Positions 53,172-56,124 of a stretch of DNA of 56,124 nucleotides are shown here, in pieces. The number at the start of each line of letters is the position of its first letter. Within the stretch, counting starts at the first letter, position 1. A model generated the notes under the pieces. That model searched no databases, was not told where the DNA came from, and was given only the letters and a program-made list of their open reading frames with translations. Origin of the DNA: an uncultured Clostridia bacterium (lineage in GTDB: Bacteria > Bacillota > Clostridia > Oscillospirales > CAG-272); NCBI GenBank assembly GCA_944391805.1, contig CALXUY010000084.1, positions 1 through 56,124 on the forward strand, given 5' to 3'. The translations under genes and the position numbers were made by a program.

Positions 53172-55805
53172 CTATGATTCTATGATCTGATTGTCTTTGA
53201 GCAACTGGCGGTAATCGCTCAGCCGATAAAAGGTTACGCACGGCGCGTCATGGCAGTACCGGACGGTACGTTCCCCGCTGTTTTCACGGACAACAAACAG
53301 CAGGTCCTCCCCTTCTATAACAAAATCCACATACTGAAATCCGTGCGCCGTGATGGACTCCAGCTTGCCGAGCATCATACGGTCAACCAGCAGTGTATCC
53401 ACAACCGTCCAGTTTACAAGATCCTCGGAAACCACAAAGCCCAAAACCGCCCGCTGAAGATAATCCGCAAAGAAATAGTCGGTGCTGCTGTCTCCCATGT
53501 ACAGGCACATCAGGCTGATATACAAACCGGTGCTCTCGTCGTAATGAATCGCCGGCCGGGAAACGGATGACGGCGTTTCAACCAGGCTTTTCTTGGAAAG
53601 GACGGTGCCGTTGCATTCGGTCACATAGGACAGCGTTTTTCCATCCTCGCTCAGTTGGAAGAGCAGCAGAGTGCCGATCTGACGGTTGCTGCGGTAGGTG
53701 ACATACAAATTTCCGTCCTTCCCAGGGATCACAGAGCCCTCCTCCCAATCAATACCGGGATTGGCATCAATTTCCTCAATAAAGCCAACCTCGCGTCGCC
53801 AATCGGGGTTATTATAGAGCGAAGAAACCGTTGTGCTGACCGTCCAACTGCCTGAAGCCATCAGATTGCTGTTCAAATCAGCGCTGATGACCACATCCGC
53901 ATAGCTCTTGTATACGCGCCCGTTGCGAATCAGAACGGTACCGGGGCCGCCGCTTCCCGGATCGATATCCGTAAATTTGACCGATTGAATTTCTCCGGTT
54001 TCCCGGCTATAGCGCGTGATCTGTACATCCGCAAAGCCGCCCATAATATAGATATACCCGTTGTGCTCAAACATGGACGGCACACTGTAGCCACGAATTG
54101 TAGCGATACGCTCCCAGGTTGCGCCGTTATCCTCACTTTTTTCAAACGCAAGGCTGGTGCCCTGATTTGTCCCCTTGACATACGAAGTGACGCCGAACGC
54201 GCTGTAAAGCGTGACGCTGCCATCGTCCTCCCGGACCGAAAGAATTGTGGGGTCAAAATAGATATTGAAGGTTGCCCTCTCATAATCCAGAATGTTGGCG
54301 ACATCGTAGCACGCATCGTCCCGCTCGATTTCCACCCTGCTCTGCTCGGTGTTGTTTTGCGGCTCCGGGCTGTAGGGATTGGAAAAGAAGAGCTCCATTC
54401 TTTCCAGATAAGCCGCATCCGTATAGCCGCCGGATGTTCCGCTCTGACCGAACGCGACCCCGTCCGCGGGCATAACCACGCTGATTTTCGATTCGGGATC
54501 GGTATACAGATGATAGCCGTTGGTGTTGCAATATGCCGTCAGATCAAGATATCCGGTTGAGTCAATCGGAACGGAATCTCCGAAATAGGATTTTGCGAAC
54601 GCCGCCGGGATTTTGACGCTGTCGGCGGTTGAAACGGTTACACGGCTGTAATCGGTCGGATCCAGCTTGACGATGCGTCCATCCAGGAGCGCGCTTGAGC
54701 TTCCCCCCATCACCGCAAACCCGTCCGCCAGTCGTTCTACCAGCGCGCGCACCAGCCTGACATCCTCTTTATCCGCATTGCGGAAATGGGCGTCGATAAA
54801 ATAATCGACCTGAGACGAGTACGTTCCGTAAATGCTTTGATAATACTGGACATAGGACATATCCTGATACCTCGATTCGCTGTAAAGCATGTCGTTGCCC
54901 GATGGAATCACCAAGGTTTCGCCATTGCTTGAGGAGATCATTTCATGTGCAAAATACTCAAACAGATAGGCGTACGCGCGCTCATCCGTTGCATACAGAA
55001 TCAGATCATTGTCGCGCACGGTAATCAGAAAGTCATTTTCGGCAGACAGCCCTTTTTCGGTTGCCAGTTCCGCGACCCCTTCGCGCACATCGCCCACCAC
55101 AATTTCATGCTCGGCGGTGGATTCGTCCGCATCCCTGCTCGGTATCAGCACACCGAATTTGGAATAAACCTTCTGGATAAACGAAGATACATATTCCGAG
55201 AGCATTTCATTGCTGAAATCAAGCACGATGACATAGTCGGTCCGGCCATTTAAAAACAGCGTCAGGAACGAAAAATCAACATCCCCCTGGCTGTATGTAA
55301 CCGAAAGCTGCCGATCCAGCACAATGGCATTTTCCGAGTTGACAGCCAGCAGGTCGTTTTTCAGATAATAGGTCATGCATGTATACATGGCCGCATCGCT
55401 TGCCCATAGCACCAGATCGTTTCCGGACACCGCGACAATGAAATCCTCATCCGCCGCCGATGAAACGACATCCGCTACGGTGTCTCTGGCATTGCCGACA
55501 ATAATTTCATTTTCGTAGGTTTTGCTTGAAACATCGATATCCACCGTCTGAATCAGCACGCCGGTTGCACTGTAAATCATTGAGACAAGCTCGCCGACAA
55601 ACGTTTTCGCATCATCATCCTCTCCGTCGTATATCACGACGTATTCGGAGCGATTCTGTGAGACGAGGGTCAATGGCTCTTGATTCATGCCGGATGACGT
55701 GTCATCGGTCGAATCCCCAACATTTCCCTTTTGGTTTGCACACCCACACACTCCGGCGAGCATACAAATACATAAAATCACAGACATCAGTTTTTTCAAG
55801 TTCAT
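53172..55805 (-). CDS. Large propeller lipoprotein with two ILIG domains
   Basis: An 877-residue lipoprotein (lipobox GVCGC at Cys22), third member of the family with 17411 and 19528. It has two ILIG domains (YENEIIVGNARDTV near residue 95 and EHEIVVGDVREGV near 235), YGTYSSQVDYFIDAH, the copper-amine-oxidase-N-like block KLDPTDYSRVTVSTADSVKI, then YLDLTAYCNTNGYH, the TDAAYLERMELFFSNPYSPE and TEQSRVEI blocks, and a propeller with KSEDNGATW. It is a surface hydrolase or glycan-binding protein of unknown substrate. AGGAGG stands two bases before the ATG but seven before a TTG at 55799, so the TTG may be the true start. It heads its operon. Confidence 0.78.
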   Translation of the reverse strand: MNLKKLMSVILCICMLAGVCGCANQKGNVGDSTDDTSSGMNQEPLTLVSQNRSEYVVIYDGEDDDAKTFVGELVSMIYSATGVLIQTVDIDVSSKTYENEIIVGNARDTVADVVSSAADEDFIVAVSGNDLVLWASDAAMYTCMTYYLKNDLLAVNSENAIVLDRQLSVTYSQGDVDFSFLTLFLNGRTDYVIVLDFSNEMLSEYVSSFIQKVYSKFGVLIPSRDADESTAEHEIVVGDVREGVAELATEKGLSAENDFLITVRDNDLILYATDERAYAYLFEYFAHEMISSSNGETLVIPSGNDMLYSESRYQDMSYVQYYQSIYGTYSSQVDYFIDAHFRNADKEDVRLVRALVERLADGFAVMGGSSSALLDGRIVKLDPTDYSRVTVSTADSVKIPAAFAKSYFGDSVPIDSTGYLDLTAYCNTNGYHLYTDPESKISVVMPADGVAFGQSGTSGGYTDAAYLERMELFFSNPYSPEPQNNTEQSRVEIERDDACYDVANILDYERATFNIYFDPTILSVREDDGSVTLYSAFGVTSYVKGTNQGTSLAFEKSEDNGATWERIATIRGYSVPSMFEHNGYIYIMGGFADVQITRYSRETGEIQSVKFTDIDPGSGGPGTVLIRNGRVYKSYADVVISADLNSNLMASGSWTVSTTVSSLYNNPDWRREVGFIEEIDANPGIDWEEGSVIPGKDGNLYVTYRSNRQIGTLLLFQLSEDGKTLSYVTECNGTVLSKKSLVETPSSVSRPAIHYDESTGLYISLMCLYMGDSSTDYFFADYLQRAVLGFVVSEDLVNWTVVDTLLVDRMMLGKLESITAHGFQYVDFVIEGEDLLFVVRENSGERTVRYCHDAPCVTFYRLSDYRQLLKDNQIIES

Positions 55806-56112
55806 TCCTCCTTTTCCGATCCGGATCGCGGTTATCGCTCCACATCCGGCCGATGATTCTCATTCCTGCCGAATATAAACAACCGTCTCTTCTCCGTATG
55901 ACAACTTGCCAATGCCACCCCGATGCGCAGCTCTTGCCCGATCCGCCGTGACCTGCCGGAAGAAAGCGAACAAAATATTTTTAGGGTCAAAAACCAACGC
56001 GCATTGTAAAATGAAGTTGCAATAGTTAGTTTTCAAAAAAGGATATCCATAGTAACGATTCTGTGGTAGAATTGAAGTTGCTCAGACAACAATTCCGAAA
56101 GGATCGCCACTA

Positions 56113-56124
56113 TGGACAATACCA
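56113..56124 (+). CDS. Start of a gene cut by the window edge, possibly a transposase
   Basis: ATG at 56113 has AAAGGA eight bases ahead, and only MDNT is left. The stretch 55806-56112 has no other gene; a TGAAGTTGC sequence occurs twice (56013 and 56082), as near the end of an insertion sequence. The transposase idea is weak. Confidence 0.3.

Noticed and set aside
1..56124. CRISPR array, tRNA or rRNA genes, known riboswitches
   Set aside because: No regularly spaced repeats, cloverleaf or conserved aptamer sequence was found on either strand by eye.

Overview
The window reads as a chromosome segment of an uncultured-type gut clostridium (Bacillota, probably Oscillospirales-like). The support is strong GGAGG ribosome binding sites, sigma-A promoters with 17-base spacers, many lipobox signal peptides, a yceD-rpmF pair of Firmicutes type, and four AraC regulators each divergent from a secreted glycan-binding or degrading operon. 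No tRNA, rRNA, CRISPR array or phage gene was seen.

Layout. (1) 425-11148: an eight-gene minus-strand operon (nanA, GLUG protein, 40-aa peptide, GH127, anchored GLUG protein, solute-binding lipoprotein, sialidase lipoprotein, cytosolic sialidase-like protein) divergent from an AraC gene. (2) 11173-11517: a non-coding repeat element bounded by a 33-bp direct repeat; a related copy lies at 125-311. (3) 11777-16193: a TetR regulator divergent from an ABC exporter-type ATPase and FtsX permease. (4) 16354-17270: housekeeping yceD-rpmF. (5) 17411-29733: a second eight-gene minus operon (sugar isomerase, Gfo/Idh oxidoreductase, solute-binding lipoprotein, two LamG-like proteins with a 46-aa peptide between them, a propeller lipoprotein, its cytosolic paralogue) divergent from AraC. 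(6) 29953-32939: GH20 and SGNH hydrolase with their own promoter. (7) 33147-34007: two divergent small XRE regulators. (8) 34292-43790: a third operon (two CBM9-like proteins, 41-aa peptide, 73-aa lipoprotein, solute-binding lipoprotein, EEP-nuclease-like lipoprotein and its cytosolic paralogue) divergent from AraC, then an IS256 transposase remnant. (9) 44435-49119: a cytosolic propeller glycosidase-like gene and a secreted repeat protein, divergent from a fourth AraC. (10) 49421-55805: a third large propeller lipoprotein, an anchored repeat protein and a solute-binding lipoprotein. A probable transposase begins at the right edge.

How it fits together. Sialidase, sialic-acid aldolase, GH20 hexosaminidase, GH127 and an SGNH esterase-like enzyme point to host or mucin glycan foraging. 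The notable pattern is a repeated locus plan without any glycan permease: AraC switch, solute-binding lipoprotein, surface or secreted lectin-like proteins, and in three loci a micropeptide of one family. Three operons also end with an exported lipoprotein enzyme followed by a signal-less paralogue of it. This looks like a Gram-positive analogue of a polysaccharide utilisation locus whose micropeptides and C-terminal Gly-Cys anchor deserve attention. All functional assignments come from reading motifs; no database search was possible.
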